64,000 nucleotides of DNA from Chaetoceros tenuissimus (lineage: Eukaryota > Bacillariophyta > Thalassiosirophyceae > Chaetocerotales > Chaetocerotaceae), in NCBI GenBank assembly GCA_021927905.1, contig BLLK01000046.1, positions 496,001-560,000 on the forward strand. The letters are read 5' to 3'. Positions 11,301 to 20,801 of this stretch are shown piece by piece. The position numbers and the translations under genes were made by a program. The notes below the pieces were generated by a model. That model saw only the letters and a program-made list of their open reading frames with translations. It was not told the origin of the DNA and ran no database searches. Position 1 is the stretch's first letter. The number at the start of each line of letters is the position of its first letter.

Positions 11301-12684
11301 GCAATTTGGCAAACGATATATGACCAAACTGTTGGTGGTAACGCAGCAGCTGTGATGTATCGGTATCGGGAAGTCGATCCTCTTCTATCTCAACTACAGC
11401 TGGCGCCTCCTTCAATTTCCAAGTCATCTTAGTCGGGTTCTTTGGCCACTCATTTTGAACCTTGTCCTGCAGCTCGGATTCTTCTATTTCATCATCAGAT
11501 TCATTATCTGATACTACTCCTACGGCATTGACTAGTAGTGGATTATAATCTTCCTTGTTGGAATTGCTTTCACATTCTGCACAGAATGCATGGAACTTCT
11601 CATATCCTGGCGAGAGTCTAAGTGTAGCTACATTTGATTCTTTTGATAATGGCACCGTCAACTTTGACGCTTGGTTGTTCCAGACAAGAGTTACATCCGT
11701 GGCTGTTGTCCTCGAGAATGGCTTTAGATGCTTCTTATTCCCCTTTTGTACTTTAGCCCAATGTTGAGGACTCAACAGTCGGACCCCACCTTGAGGTGAA
11801 TAGTACGAATTTGGTATCAAGAATTCATGCGGCATTCCTTCGTCATCTAGAATGTTCCATTTGATGGTACCAACCATGAGGTTCGCTGTCTTAGTACCAC
11901 CGTAGCCTTTTATGACCCTATTGGTCTCTCTCAGATCACCTACGAAGTCATCCACTTTGTGAGAGATGCATGCTGAACACCGATTGTCTATGCCTACATC
12001 TCCACTATCTGTGTCAAACTTGGTAGATCGTGTACCTTTAAAACTTGTGCTGAACGCTACTGCTTGCATTGCTAGGAGACTTACGGCTATCTTCCCTCGC
12101 CTATCATATTTTGAAGTGTTTGGAAGTAAGTTCTTGTATGCTTTAAAGAGCTTTTGCTCACGAGTGTCAAAGTCCGCTTCAGGGATCTGCTCACGGATTC
12201 TTGCTAGGTACGTTCCTATCTTGATCCTTCTCTTGCCCTTTCGTCTTTTGTAGGAGAATTGCCAGTGCATATCTTTTCTCCTCCGGTTCCTTGCATACTT
12301 TCTGGACTCACCTGGTGGTGATTTCATCCATTCACATCCAATGATATATCCAATGGTCCTCTTTATTTTCGCGAAGAAGAATTTTGTCTTTTGACAAGTT
12401 TGCTCTAAGTGGCTAGCTTTGTCGATGTCGACGGCTACTTTGTCATTGTATATTTTTACTGATTTCAAAGTTTCAGCTCCAAATTTTGCCCTGATTTCGC
12501 TTATGTTGTTCATCTTTCTCTCCTCCTTGGAGTTGATATGTTTGAAAGAGTCATTCACATTAAGTGTGTTAGACAAAACTTGGGAAAAGAATAGTACGAA
12601 TACAGCAGGAAGAAAATATGTAACCATTTTGATTACTTTATCATATGTAGTTTCACACATAAATCGCAGCCCCTTGCTGCTCAC
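8368..12684 (-). CDS. Pol polyprotein of the copia element
   Basis: An open frame of 1,438 codons belonging to the LTR element. The parts in order are an N-terminal region, a retropepsin-like protease segment, a GAG-pre-integrase zinc region with the H/C pattern around the LRYHQQFGH stretch, an integrase core (with VSVDQLTSP, YHADNGVF and AHHSNGLAEKRI), a copia-type reverse transcriptase (QLDFVSAFTQAP; YVLYTDDSI), and RNase H with the copia SSTESEY and ADYLTKAL motifs near the C terminus. This order identifies Ty1/copia rather than Ty3/gypsy. It lies 18 bp after the gag frame. It is part of a mobile element, not a host gene. Confidence 0.93.
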   Translation of the reverse strand: MSSKGLRFMCETTYDKVIKMVTYFLPAVFVLFFSQVLSNTLNVNDSFKHINSKEERKMNNISEIRAKFGAETLKSVKIYNDKVAVDIDKASHLEQTCQKTKFFFAKIKRTIGYIIGCEWMKSPPGESRKYARNRRRKDMHWQFSYKRRKGKRRIKIGTYLARIREQIPEADFDTREQKLFKAYKNLLPNTSKYDRRGKIAVSLLAMQAVAFSTSFKGTRSTKFDTDSGDVGIDNRCSACISHKVDDFVGDLRETNRVIKGYGGTKTANLMVGTIKWNILDDEGMPHEFLIPNSYYSPQGGVRLLSPQHWAKVQKGNKKHLKPFSRTTATDVTLVWNNQASKLTVPLSKESNVATLRLSPGYEKFHAFCAECESNSNKEDYNPLLVNAVGVVSDNESDDEIEESELQDKVQNEWPKNPTKMTWKLKEAPAVVEIEEDRLPDTDTSQLLRYHQQFGHISFAKLQAMAKVGIIPSKLAKCNIPVCVACMYAKAHKKPWRSKLPKEKPKPAPTKPGELVSVDQLTSPTPGLIAQMTGILTTKRYKYATVFVDQASRLGYVYLQKTANVEETLEAKLAFELYSEHRGVKIQAYHADNGVFRANKWIEACHKKSQKLTFAGVNAHHSNGLAEKRIRDLQDHARTMLIHANNRWKKCITANLWPYAVREANNAINHTPNMKDNDKRSPYQIFTDTKVNVNPKHFKPFGCPVYILENELQQNKPYHKWKQRSKVGIYLGKSEQHGRNVSLVLNRTTGLVSPAFHVKHDSSFHSVKQDHFDSLWQIKAGLVKATPTPPPTIETQKRKEVTFNLNSEQSHDTSRKRKATEELQHNSKDKDSTKEVRKEPEGEPTKVPSKPKTVQPHIEAMLTEISEVTKDDIEGEIFCLSALFPDREDTEENPLLAFKANADPDTLYHHEAMKQPDRKEFIKSMQKEVDDQMKNNNFTVIKRELVPEGEKIFPAVWQMRRKREILTGAIKKHKARLNFDGSKSKKGIHYDQTYAPVASWTSVRLLLTLVCVHGWKTQQLDFVSAFTQAPIDKELYMEIPRGIQVEGADNPKDYCLKIHKNIYGQKSAGRTWNQYLVKKLTQELGFTQSKIDECVFYRGRTMYVLYTDDSILAGPSQKEIDQIIEDIRKAKLEITIEGTLEDFLGVNIDRREDGTIHLSQPQLISQILKDLKMDEDRTNEKDTPASSSKLLSRHSDSEDFDKSFHYRSIIGKLNYLEKGSRSDIAYITHQCARFTTAPKEEHGKAIRWLARYLKGSRDKGTILKPNKSRDLELYVDADFAGNWDSKETQDRDTARSRHGYFIFYKGCPILWKSQLQTEISLSSTESEYTGLSYALRDVIPIMNLLKEMKEQGFPIESTTPQVKCKVFEDNSGALEMAKVHKYRPRTKHLNNRLHHFRDYVSRGEIEILPIDTKEQLADYLTKALNFATLSYLRKKVMGW

Positions 12685-12702
12685 TTTCTTCCTGCACGAC
12701 TT

Positions 12703-14142
12703 TCATTCGCTGCTATCACTGTCAGATTCAAATTGGGTGGATGCTAGTGCAGCTTGAGCCTTAAGTGCTCTCTTGGAGTCAGTCGATTCCTCCTTCTTCG
12801 CAACTTTGGCTGCTGTTCCCTTACAGTCACTAGGAGAGTGGCGGCGCCATGCCCCTTGACACTTGCCTCCATTCTCTTTGCTACACCAGTACCACTTCTT
12901 TCCATCCTTAGTGATTGTCTTCTTGCCGGATTTGTTTTCAAATCTCCACTTGTCATCGCGTCCTCGCTTACCATGTTCCTTCTTGGAGTCCTTCTCCTGT
13001 CCCTTGACTTTCCCTTTTCCTTTGGCTTTTCCCTTGCCTTTACCATGCTTCTTGAGCTTGGCAAGAGCAGCCTCTAGAGCTTGAATCTTCTCCTCCTCCG
13101 GAGATGGAGCTTCCCATTCATCCTTTTCCTTCAGTCCACGGTACTTATCAGCTGCAAGGGTCATCAACTTGTTGTCACTGATGTCTTCACCTTCGTTGAA
13201 GGCATCTTCCTTACGCTGAATGTAAGCATTGAACTTCGTGTCAGGGCATGTGAGGTAAGCCTTGAAGAGGTTGAGAGTAAGATTCTGAGGGAGATGACCC
13301 CTTGCATTGAGTGCCTCAGTCTGCTTCTTGACGTAGATATTGAACTTTACAACGTCGTTGCTGACTGTCGCCATGTAGAGGTACAAGTCTTGGATTCTTT
13401 TCTGGAGAAGTTGAGTGGTTGAGGTTGAATCAACCGAGGATTCCCTCATCAAGATCTTGAAGATTAGATTTCCGGAGTAGATGCCATTTGCCTTCATCTG
13501 GTCCTGCCATACCATTACCTTTTCTTTGCATTCCTTCGTGAGTGAATTCAATATGGCATTGAACTTCATGTAAGTATCTTGGGAAGAACGACATTCCTTA
13601 TCGATGTAAGTACCCTCAAACTGGGCGATATGCTCAAGACTGAGCTCGCCATGAGAGTCTGTCATGTTCTTGAAAGGACCTGCAAGGAGACCATGCTCAG
13701 TAATATCCTCGGGAATTTGGTCGATACCAGAATCCCATCCGGCACTTGCTGCTCTGATACGGTACGCTGAACAGAATAGGTTTATTTCTCCTGGGTTGCC
13801 TCCGAACTTAGAGTCCTCATCCAGAAAACCGCTTGAGAGTTCTCTGTACAGAGTTTGCCCGTATCTGGTGTCGAAGTGGATAATTTTGTTAGGCGCACTT
13901 TGACCAGGTGTTCTAGCAAAAGTTCGATGTCCAGCATCCATTCCTCCCCTATCTCCAGCAGCTCCTTCTCCTGGATCATCATCTCCATTGCCAGCTCCTC
14001 CGAGTCCACCTTGATCTTGTACCCCTCCTCCAGGATTTGCATTACCATCTTGTGGAGGGACATTAGGTGCATCATCTCCCGGCTGGTTTTGATTCTGGTC
14101 TGGAGCTCCTTCTTCATTGCGTTCGGGGTTGTTTTCGACCAT
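12703..14142 (-). CDS. Gag-like protein of the copia element
   Basis: A frame of 479 codons upstream of pol. It has a Gly/Pro/Asp-rich N-terminal tail, a helical capsid-like middle region, and a basic K/G-rich C terminus (KHGKGKGKAKGKGKVKG) followed by a Cys/His cluster (CSKENGGKCQGAWRRHSPSDC) resembling a modified zinc knuckle. Position, size and neighbour identify it as the element's structural protein. The separate gag and pol frames are usual in diatom copia elements. Confidence 0.88.
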   Translation of the reverse strand: MVENNPERNEEGAPDQNQNQPGDDAPNVPPQDGNANPGGGVQDQGGLGGAGNGDDDPGEGAAGDRGGMDAGHRTFARTPGQSAPNKIIHFDTRYGQTLYRELSSGFLDEDSKFGGNPGEINLFCSAYRIRAASAGWDSGIDQIPEDITEHGLLAGPFKNMTDSHGELSLEHIAQFEGTYIDKECRSSQDTYMKFNAILNSLTKECKEKVMVWQDQMKANGIYSGNLIFKILMRESSVDSTSTTQLLQKRIQDLYLYMATVSNDVVKFNIYVKKQTEALNARGHLPQNLTLNLFKAYLTCPDTKFNAYIQRKEDAFNEGEDISDNKLMTLAADKYRGLKEKDEWEAPSPEEEKIQALEAALAKLKKHGKGKGKAKGKGKVKGQEKDSKKEHGKRGRDDKWRFENKSGKKTITKDGKKWYWCSKENGGKCQGAWRRHSPSDCKGTAAKVAKKEESTDSKRALKAQAALASTQFESDSDSSE

Positions 14143-14208
14143 GATGACATGAGTTGGGGCTTGGAATGTATACTAGTTATATTATATTGTGATTGCGCAG
14201 AGGAAGCG

Positions 14209-14604
14209 TGTGAGATAACTGGCTAGAAGTCAGTTGGGCTCGCGTGCAATTTTGCAATTTTCTATTTTATAAGTAAATTATGAACTTCGGAATTCAACCC
14301 TTTTTGAAATCCTTCCTTTCGAGCTGACGTGGCACTGCTTACGTCGACTCGTATATTATATGTGTTTGATCTGTTGGTGCATGTTTCTATTGATGTATTG
14401 GATATCGATCACTTCACTCTTTTATTTTGAATGGAAATGTTTCTTGTATTTCTTTTAAAACGATCGTGTCCCGCATGAGAGATTTTAGCCTCGTCTTGTG
14501 ACGTGGTCACAGAATTTAGTTCCTTCAATGAGAATTTAGTTTTGGCGACGTGTTGCTTCTGAAGGGGTCAATAACTCGGTCGTCTCACCCCTCATAACTT
14601 CACA
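14209..14604 (-). repeat. LTR (5' LTR of the copia element)
   Basis: 396 bp, the partner of 7919-8314. Its outer end lies 17 bp before the ATG of the interrupted host ORF at 14622. Confidence 0.95.
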
Positions 14605-14621
14605 GTAGCTTAAACAGAAAA

Positions 14622-14735
14622 ATGTCGGAGAGCTCTGGCCTTTTTCTCATGGATGGAGACCATGATTCAGAAATGAATGAGAACAATACACCAGTCTCAG
14701 AACAACGTGCTGGTGAGATTCAGCAACCAGAATCT
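14622..14735 (+). pseudogene. First 38 codons of a small host ORF, split by a DNA transposon
   Basis: An ATG at 14622 opens a frame (MSESSGLFLMDGDHDS..., then a Glu/Gln-rich stretch) that runs 38 codons up to the transposon target site AGAATCT (14729-14735). The same frame resumes directly after the second target copy at 20867 and ends in TAG at 21010, for 85 codons in all. No family is recognised; the sequence is polar and low in hydrophobics, like a disordered N-terminal region or small regulatory protein. It could be the first exon of a longer gene. A copia LTR ends only 17 bp upstream, so its promoter is also displaced. Coding status rests on frame continuity alone. Confidence 0.55.
14729..14735. 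repeat. 7-bp target-site duplication, left copy
   Basis: AGAATCT, identical to 20860-20866, directly outside the TIR starting AGTGGGCGGGG. Confidence 0.85.
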
Positions 14736-14793
14736 AGTGGGCGGGGATCGCTAGCTTTTGGGCTCATTGTCCGTTGAAGGATGTTGACACCAA
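14736..14793 (+). repeat. Terminal inverted repeat, left
   Basis: AGTGGGCGGGGATCGC followed by imperfect matching to the complement of 20802-20859. Confidence 0.85.
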
Positions 14794-15037
14794 TCATGTA
14801 CCAAAACATCTCTAATATTATTAAATTAGCTACTCTCAGTCCACGACTCAAAGCTTTGACAGAAAAAGAAAATTCCATTTTCATTTGAGGGACTTCCCAT
14901 TAAAATATGAACCGCCATAACGAGAAATAGCATATTTGTTTTGAGCATGAACACAATAACTATATTATTCAACACATATTATAGTACTTTTGATAAGAAG
15001 AAACTAGTTCAACTATCTACAATACAAAATTGCTTCA

Positions 15038-18000
15038 ATGAAGCTAATTAAATTCATAGTTTTCGTTTATTTCATCATCTATATGTTTGGAGGATCTTTC
15101 CTTTCACCTTCAAAGGGCAAAAGCAATAAGAGAGGGAATGATGTATTTGATGCAGCTACTCCTATCTCGTCGGAAAAGCTCCGAGGAGCCAAACAAAACA
15201 AAGAAAATCATGTCATACCTGGACGCAATCTATTTTCTCAAAATGCTTCTCTTCAGAACAACTCTCAGAACGTAGCTTCGAGGATGAACAATAGAGGAAG
15301 ACATTGGGATTATCTAGAATGGACGAACCAAGCGTGTCAAAACATATCTCATCAATTTAATCAGACATTTAACTGTAGTTACCAGAATGATTATGAGTTT
15401 CAATCCATGCCTCAAAATTATCACTTCAATGTAGATAATCAGCTTATGTCCCAAGTCATGCCTCCAAATTTAACACAAGACAGTCAATACTCTGACTTAT
15501 CCAATGAAAGTCAAGGCTTTGAAGTATCTGAAGGAAGTCAAGGCTTGTTTACTGTCATTGATACAAACCAAGAGCTTGAGCTCCAAAACATCATCACTCC
15601 TACAAATCAATCACAAGCAAGTCGTCGCTGTACCACTATTACAATAGATGAAGAAAACCGCATGAGCATTGAACACCAGTGTGAATTATTACATCATATT
15701 GATTTTACAAATTCGGAGATAATGACATTGCTGCGATCAAAAGGTTTCCAAAAAATAAAAAAACATGAAATAGTAGTTAATGCTGCTCACCATGAGAGAT
15801 ACAAAAACAACTCAGATAAACATCGAAAGGTCAAAATGAAACTGAAAGGTAAAAAGTCAAACTTGAACAATTTTGCGAGAAGAATTTTAGGATTTGCTGT
15901 TGCTACTACCCCAAAAGCATCACAACAATCTATGGCAATAGCTTCACACTGTGCACGAATGGCTTTTCTACATGATCTTGGTATCATCGACGAGGAGGTG
16001 ATCGCGAAAGGAGATATTTGCAATACAAGTCCTGCAGAAACTTTCAATGGCGATGTTATTAAGGATGTAGCTACTGATTTGCTCTTTAGAAAACGCCATC
16101 AAATGAAAGATCCTAATAATTCAGTGTGCTTCCTTGGAATCGATAAAGGGCCAAGAGGAGACTTCGTTAAAGTAGTTACGCAATGGATTGCATCTGAAAA
16201 GAAAGTCGTAGCATTCATTATTGACAACGAAAAGGCTGGAGGAACAAATGTACAAGCAGCACAGGCAATTGAATTTTCTACGAAACGTCTTGAGCTTGGA
16301 AACAACTTTCGGTATGGGGGATTCTCGGCTGATAGTGGTGGAGGTGGAACCCGTGAAGGCCTTTATCGATATTTAGTCCCTGCTGGAATTCTAGATGAAG
16401 ATGCTTTAGTAGGAACTTGTTCTTTGCATTGTCTGCAAGTCTTGCTCGCAAATCCCTCAAGAGCTATGATTGGTGAAGGTGGAGTAACAGAAAGAAATGC
16501 GCTTCAGCTAATACACGCAGTCTATGATTTACAAAAACATATAGGGGTTGAAGAATGGAGAAATATTATCAAAATTGTCGAGGAGAAATCAAACAAGAAA
16601 TGGAAGAATGCCAACATTGGAGTAGGTAATGACGAATTCTACGAGAAATTTCGCGAGCCTATCTTGACAAGGTAAGTAATTAGAATTGAAGATTCTTTCA
16701 ATTATACATCGTTCTCAATCGAATACTCTCAATATAGATGGTGGACTGTGGGTCAAGCAACAAATCTAATTGTGAAAAATTTGCATATCCTCAAAGATAT
16801 TGTTTTGTATTGCATAAGAATGAAACGCAAGGATAAAGATACTGCAATACACACTACCGCGAGTAGACTTTACTCACTCCTTCATGAGCGCACCATTATC
16901 AGTGATCTTAAGTTCATCTATTGCTACAACGATACTTTTATCTCAAAGCATTTTGACTGGATGCAGCAGGGCGATGAGCGCATTGGAGGAACTCCAGGAT
17001 TCTACGGTAGAAACATGCTTGCAAGAGTTTTTCTCATGCGACAAGATTTAGATAACCTTGGGAATGACGAGAAATGGAAGACTCACAAAGGTATGGAACT
17101 ATTTGCAAAAGAAATAAATGAAGGACTCAAGAAAATCAAGAAATCATCTCTCTCTGAAACTTCTATTTCTAATGTTGAAAGCCCTTGTAACGACGACGAT
17201 AATGATGATGACGATCTTCTAGATGGAGAAGAAGAAGAAGAAGCAAATGGATTGTATGAAGTTACAGATATCTTAGACGTGGTCGGAAATATTGCAAATA
17301 GTGTTCCTGTACCGGAAGGGCAAACACTCGAAAATATGAAGGATCGACCTCTTGTGCCACAACACCAAGTAGACAAGACAAACAAAGTTTTCAAACGAGC
17401 TATCTTACTTCTTGAAAAACACTTCAAAAGGTACTACAGACAACATCTTTTCCTTGGTTTGTTTGGTGAACCCGAGACAGCTCGTATTGTTGCAAGGAAG
17501 ATTCAAAATCCAGATGAACCATGTGCGGACGATTCAGTATTTTATACACACGCGTGCAAGTATCAAGGTGATCGCAGAATAGATTTAAAAGCATTTGCCC
17601 AATTCCTTGACAAGTATACAGATGCTGAAATGATAAAGAATTGTCCTCATATTCGAAAAATAGGAAGAGATTGGATAGAGAAGGTGAGCAAGGCCGACAA
17701 ATCAATATGGGATGAACAGAGTGGCCATGACTATGAAGAAATTCGGAACTTCTACATCAAAAACTATAGTGCATGGCTGACTTCTACTCATTGCGTCGAG
17801 GCTGCTGTTAAGAAATCTGCCGATGCCGATAATGGTTCTCGGACTGAAATGAGAATGATGCAGTACGTCATTGCAAGTAATATGAAGAGTGATATCAATC
17901 AAAAGACAATAAAAGCAAAGCAGTTGAAGAAAATGTCGAAGGGTGAAGAATTCAAGTCTGATTGTAAAGCTCGAGGCAAAGAATTACTTGTTGAAATTAA

Positions 18001-18529
18001 TAAATATTTGTACGAATTCCACAACGAAATTGAGGAGATGTTGTTAAGAGATCCGGAAGCAAGAGCAATTCACGAAAGGATTAGGGCAAGCTTTAATAGT
18101 ACTCATAACGCTTTCAGCAAGCAACGAATCATACAGTCAGTGGAGGAGTGGAGAAAGAAGGAATCTAAAGTACGCAAGAATTTAAAAGGTACGATAGAAG
18201 CAAATCAAACAGGATTCGGCACGACCGATGCTACTTTGGATCGAATGAAGTTTAATGAAATTAAAAAAGCGCTTCATTCGGACCTAATTATAGCAGAGCT
18301 TCAGAAAAGAGGCATTGAAATCGACCCGAATGTAGGCATAACAGAAATGAAGAAGATTTTACGTTATGACGAAATGAAGAGGAGGTTAAGCTTGAATGAC
18401 AAAGAATTTCGTGAAAGGTTGATGGATTCCCAAAAGAGGCAAAAACTATATGATACAGTGACTGCATTTACTCCTTTGGTAGAAAATTCTTTGAATGACT
18501 GGTTCACAGCTGGCGCGGACGATGATTAG
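15038..18529 (+). CDS. Transposase-like protein of the TIR element (hAT-like traits)
   Basis: Two exons, 15038-16671 and 16738-18529, joined across a 66-bp GTAAGT...TATAG intron, predict 1,141 aa. A Gln/Asn/Ser-rich N-terminal third (residues 50-200) precedes the core. The core has GIDKG with D369, SADSGGGGT with D432, a C(2)H motif CSLH at 461-464, and TRWWTVGQ at 544-551, made across the splice. D, D, CxxH and then TRWW is the order in hAT-type and related RNase H-fold transposases. A possible final Glu is E899 in STHCVEAAVK, placed by position only. An acidic D/E stretch (about 697-715) follows, and a SAP-like helix-hairpin (about 1055-1090). M16 (15083) is an alternative start that avoids the hydrophobic first 15 residues. 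Family membership is inferred; its position inside TIRs supports a transposase. Confidence 0.78.
16672..16737 (+). other. Intron of the transposase gene
   Basis: GTAAGT donor and AATATAG acceptor, 66 bp. Splicing completes the arginine codon of the TRWW motif, which supports it. Confidence 0.88.
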
Positions 18530-18664
18530 GAAGCTGTACTTTGCTGGTATTACCTACAGTAATTTCAAACAGAGTTCGAGTACTTTAAAATACTTATAAA
18601 CATCTTCCAAAATGAATGAATAATCTTTCTTTTCAATAATATTTTACGTATCCCTCATATGTTT
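18530..18664. other. Convergent 3' region inside the transposon
   Basis: 135 bp between the two convergent element genes. AT-rich; likely holds both polyadenylation sites. Confidence 0.4.
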
Positions 18665-20594
18665 TCAATCCTCAATCTTACATTTATCAATCATCAACTT
18701 ACAGAGTGGTGTGACACGCACTTTGGTAGATCCATCTTCATCTTCTTCTACCAATGCCTTTTGTGGTGTTGTTGACACAGCAAGTCGAAGACGCTCTTCT
18801 TCCTCTGCCTTGATTCTTGCAGCTTCTTCTTCAGCAGCGATATGAGCCTTCTCCTCTTCCTCTGCCTTGATTCTTGCAGCTTCTTCTTCAGCAGCGATAT
18901 GAGCCTTCTCCTCTTCCTCTGCCTTGATTCTTGCAGCTTCTTCTTCAGCAGCGATATGAGCCTTCTCCTCTTCCTCTGCCTTGATTCTTGCAGCTTCTTC
19001 TTCAGCAGCGATACGAGCCTTCTCCTCTTCCTCTGCCTTGATTCTTGCAGCTTCTTCTTCAGCAGCGATACGAGCCTTCTCCTCTTCCTCTGCCTTGATT
19101 CTTGCAGCTTCTTCTTCAGCAGCGATACGAGCCTTCTCCTCTTCCTCTGCCTTGATTCTTGCAGCTTCTTCTTCAGCAGCGATATGAGCCTTCTCCTCTT
19201 CCTCTGCCTTGATTCTTGCAGCTTCTTCTTCAGCAGCGATATGAGCCTTCTCCTCTTCCTCTGCCTTGATTCTTGCAGCTTCTTCTTCAGCAGCGATACG
19301 AGCCTTCTCCTCTTCCTCTGCCTTGATTCTTGCAGCTTCTTCTTCAGCAGCGATATGAGCCTTCTCCTCTTCCTCTGCCTTGAGCAGCTTCTTCTTCAGC
19401 AGCGATATGAGCCTTCTCCTCTTCCTCTGCCTTGATTCTTGCAGCTTCTTCTTCAGCAGCGATACGAGCCTTCTCCTCTTCCTCTGCCTTGACTCTAGCT
19501 GCTGCAGCAATCAAAAAAGGAGCTACGCTTTCTTCTTCATCCTCGATAAGTTTCACAGTAGGAGTAGTAGCAACTGGAGCTGCAGAATATTTAAACAACG
19601 AAGCTTCTCTTACTTCTACAGCATCGAAGGCTTTCTCCAAGACAATGACAGGAGTAGCAAATTCTGGAGTAGAAACTGGAGCTCCAGAATAAATCAACGA
19701 TGGATCCACCTTGTTTTCTTCATCGTCTAAGGCTTTCTCATTGTCTGCAACGACACAAGTGGATAAAGTTGGAGTAGCAACTGCAGCTTCTTCTTCAGCA
19801 GTAAGTCGTGCCCTTTCTTCTTCCTCCACCTTTAGTCCAGCAGCTTCCTCCTCAGCAGCAATATGAGCCTTCTCTTCTTCCTCTGCAGCTAGACGGAGCC
19901 ATTCTGCTTTCTCAGCAGCAAGTCGTGCTCTCTCTTCTTTCTCTTCTTCAGTTTGGGTTCTAGCAGCTTCTTCCTCGGCAAATGTTGATCCATCTTCGTC
20001 TCCTTCTACGAACATTTGTTTTGGTGTTGCTGTCAGGTTCTCTTTCAATTGTTTTTGATTCTCTAGTGCTGCTTCCCACAAAAAGTCCTTGGGAGAAGAG
20101 GACTGCATGCCTTCGACAATGTGAACCTCTTCGTAGGTTTCATCTTTTTCTTTCTTTTTGCAGCCTTCAATAATTTCTTCAATTGAATTACTTCCACTGG
20201 TGGAGTGATCAATACTTCCATTAGTATCTTCTGTAGGTGGCTGGGCAAATGAGTAAAACGGATCCTTCTCATCAATTTGTTCGATGTCGTGATTAGGTTC
20301 GATGTTCTCATCACTACTTTCCTCTTGAGCCTTCTTTTCATTCAAAAGAAGCTCCATCCATGCTTCATTTGCCCTGTTCGAGTGAGTTGCATAATCATTG
20401 TAGTGTCCAATCATATCCAAAACACAACCAATATCAAATTTATAAAAAATTTCATCATCTTCAAATTTCACTAAAGCGTAATCGTCTTCGTAAATGATTT
20501 TTACTACAACCCCATTTCTATATCCTTCTCCTCTCTCTTCGCGAACATCAGCGCCAATATCAAATGCAGGAAGAGCAAGGCTTGTTCTTATTTC
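18665..20594 (-). pseudogene. Transposon passenger gene: agenet/Tudor-like start plus long Ala/Glu/Lys repeats, frame broken
   Basis: Open from 20594 (no ATG visible; a GTG is at 20471) to 19344, then continuing in another frame to 18665. The N-terminal part, with FDIGADV..GYRNGVVVKIIYEDDYALVKFEDDE, resembles an agenet/Tudor-type chromatin-binding fold. The middle is acidic. Then follows a coiled-coil region built of a 19-residue unit (IAAEEEAARIKAEEEEKAR). A 16-residue motif around VEGDEDGST / VEEDEDGST occurs both before and after the coiled coil. One repeat unit is 52 instead of 57 bp, which shifts the frame. The 5' end is unclear: an ATG pair at 20636-20641 opens only a short frame. It may be a decayed gene, or the 5-bp loss may be a repeat-assembly error. 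Function unknown. Confidence 0.55.
18812..19490 (-). repeat. Tandem array, 12 units of 57 bp
   Basis: Twelve copies of a 57-bp unit (GATTCTTGCAGCTTCTTC... on plus), nearly identical apart from ATATG/ATACG choice; the eleventh (around 19381) lacks TTCTT and is 52 bp. It encodes the Ala/Glu/Lys coiled-coil repeat. Because 57 divides by 3, the opposite strand is also open throughout, which is an artefact. Confidence 0.95.
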
Positions 20595-20801
20595 TTAAAT
20601 TCATGATCTTTTTTGTATTGTGAAAGAATTTCGAACATCATCTTTTTTATTTTACTTCTTTAGTTAGTCCAAAACAATCAGGTCAATCCAAAACAATCAA
20701 AATCTAGTACGTATCGTATTCTTTTTTCTTTCAAAATGTGAGAGAAAATTATCAGGTGTTTTAGCAAGACTGTCTGTTTTGTATCATTAAAATAGCTACT
20801 T

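Larger units (their letters stand above)
7919..14604 (-). mobile_element. Ty1/copia LTR retrotransposon, young and whole-looking
   Basis: A 6,686-bp element transcribed on the minus strand. It has two 396-bp LTRs (7919-8314 and 14209-14604) that begin TGTGA and end TCACA on the coding strand, a gag frame and a separate pol frame. The domain order in pol is protease, integrase, reverse transcriptase, RNase H, which is the Pseudoviridae/copia order. I see no obvious break in the two main frames. The two LTRs differ at about two positions of 396, so insertion was recent. The five bases on each outer side (AGGTT and GTAGC) do not match, so no target duplication is visible. Diatom copia lineages (CoDi) commonly have this layout; the exact lineage cannot be fixed here. 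Confidence 0.95.

Noticed and set aside
18842-19435. 197-codon plus-strand frame over the 57-bp array
   Set aside because: Unit length divides by three, so several frames stay open; the composition is a shadow of the minus-strand coiled coil.
18812-19490. CRISPR-like array
   Set aside because: There are no spacers; the units abut each other and encode a repeat protein in a eukaryote.
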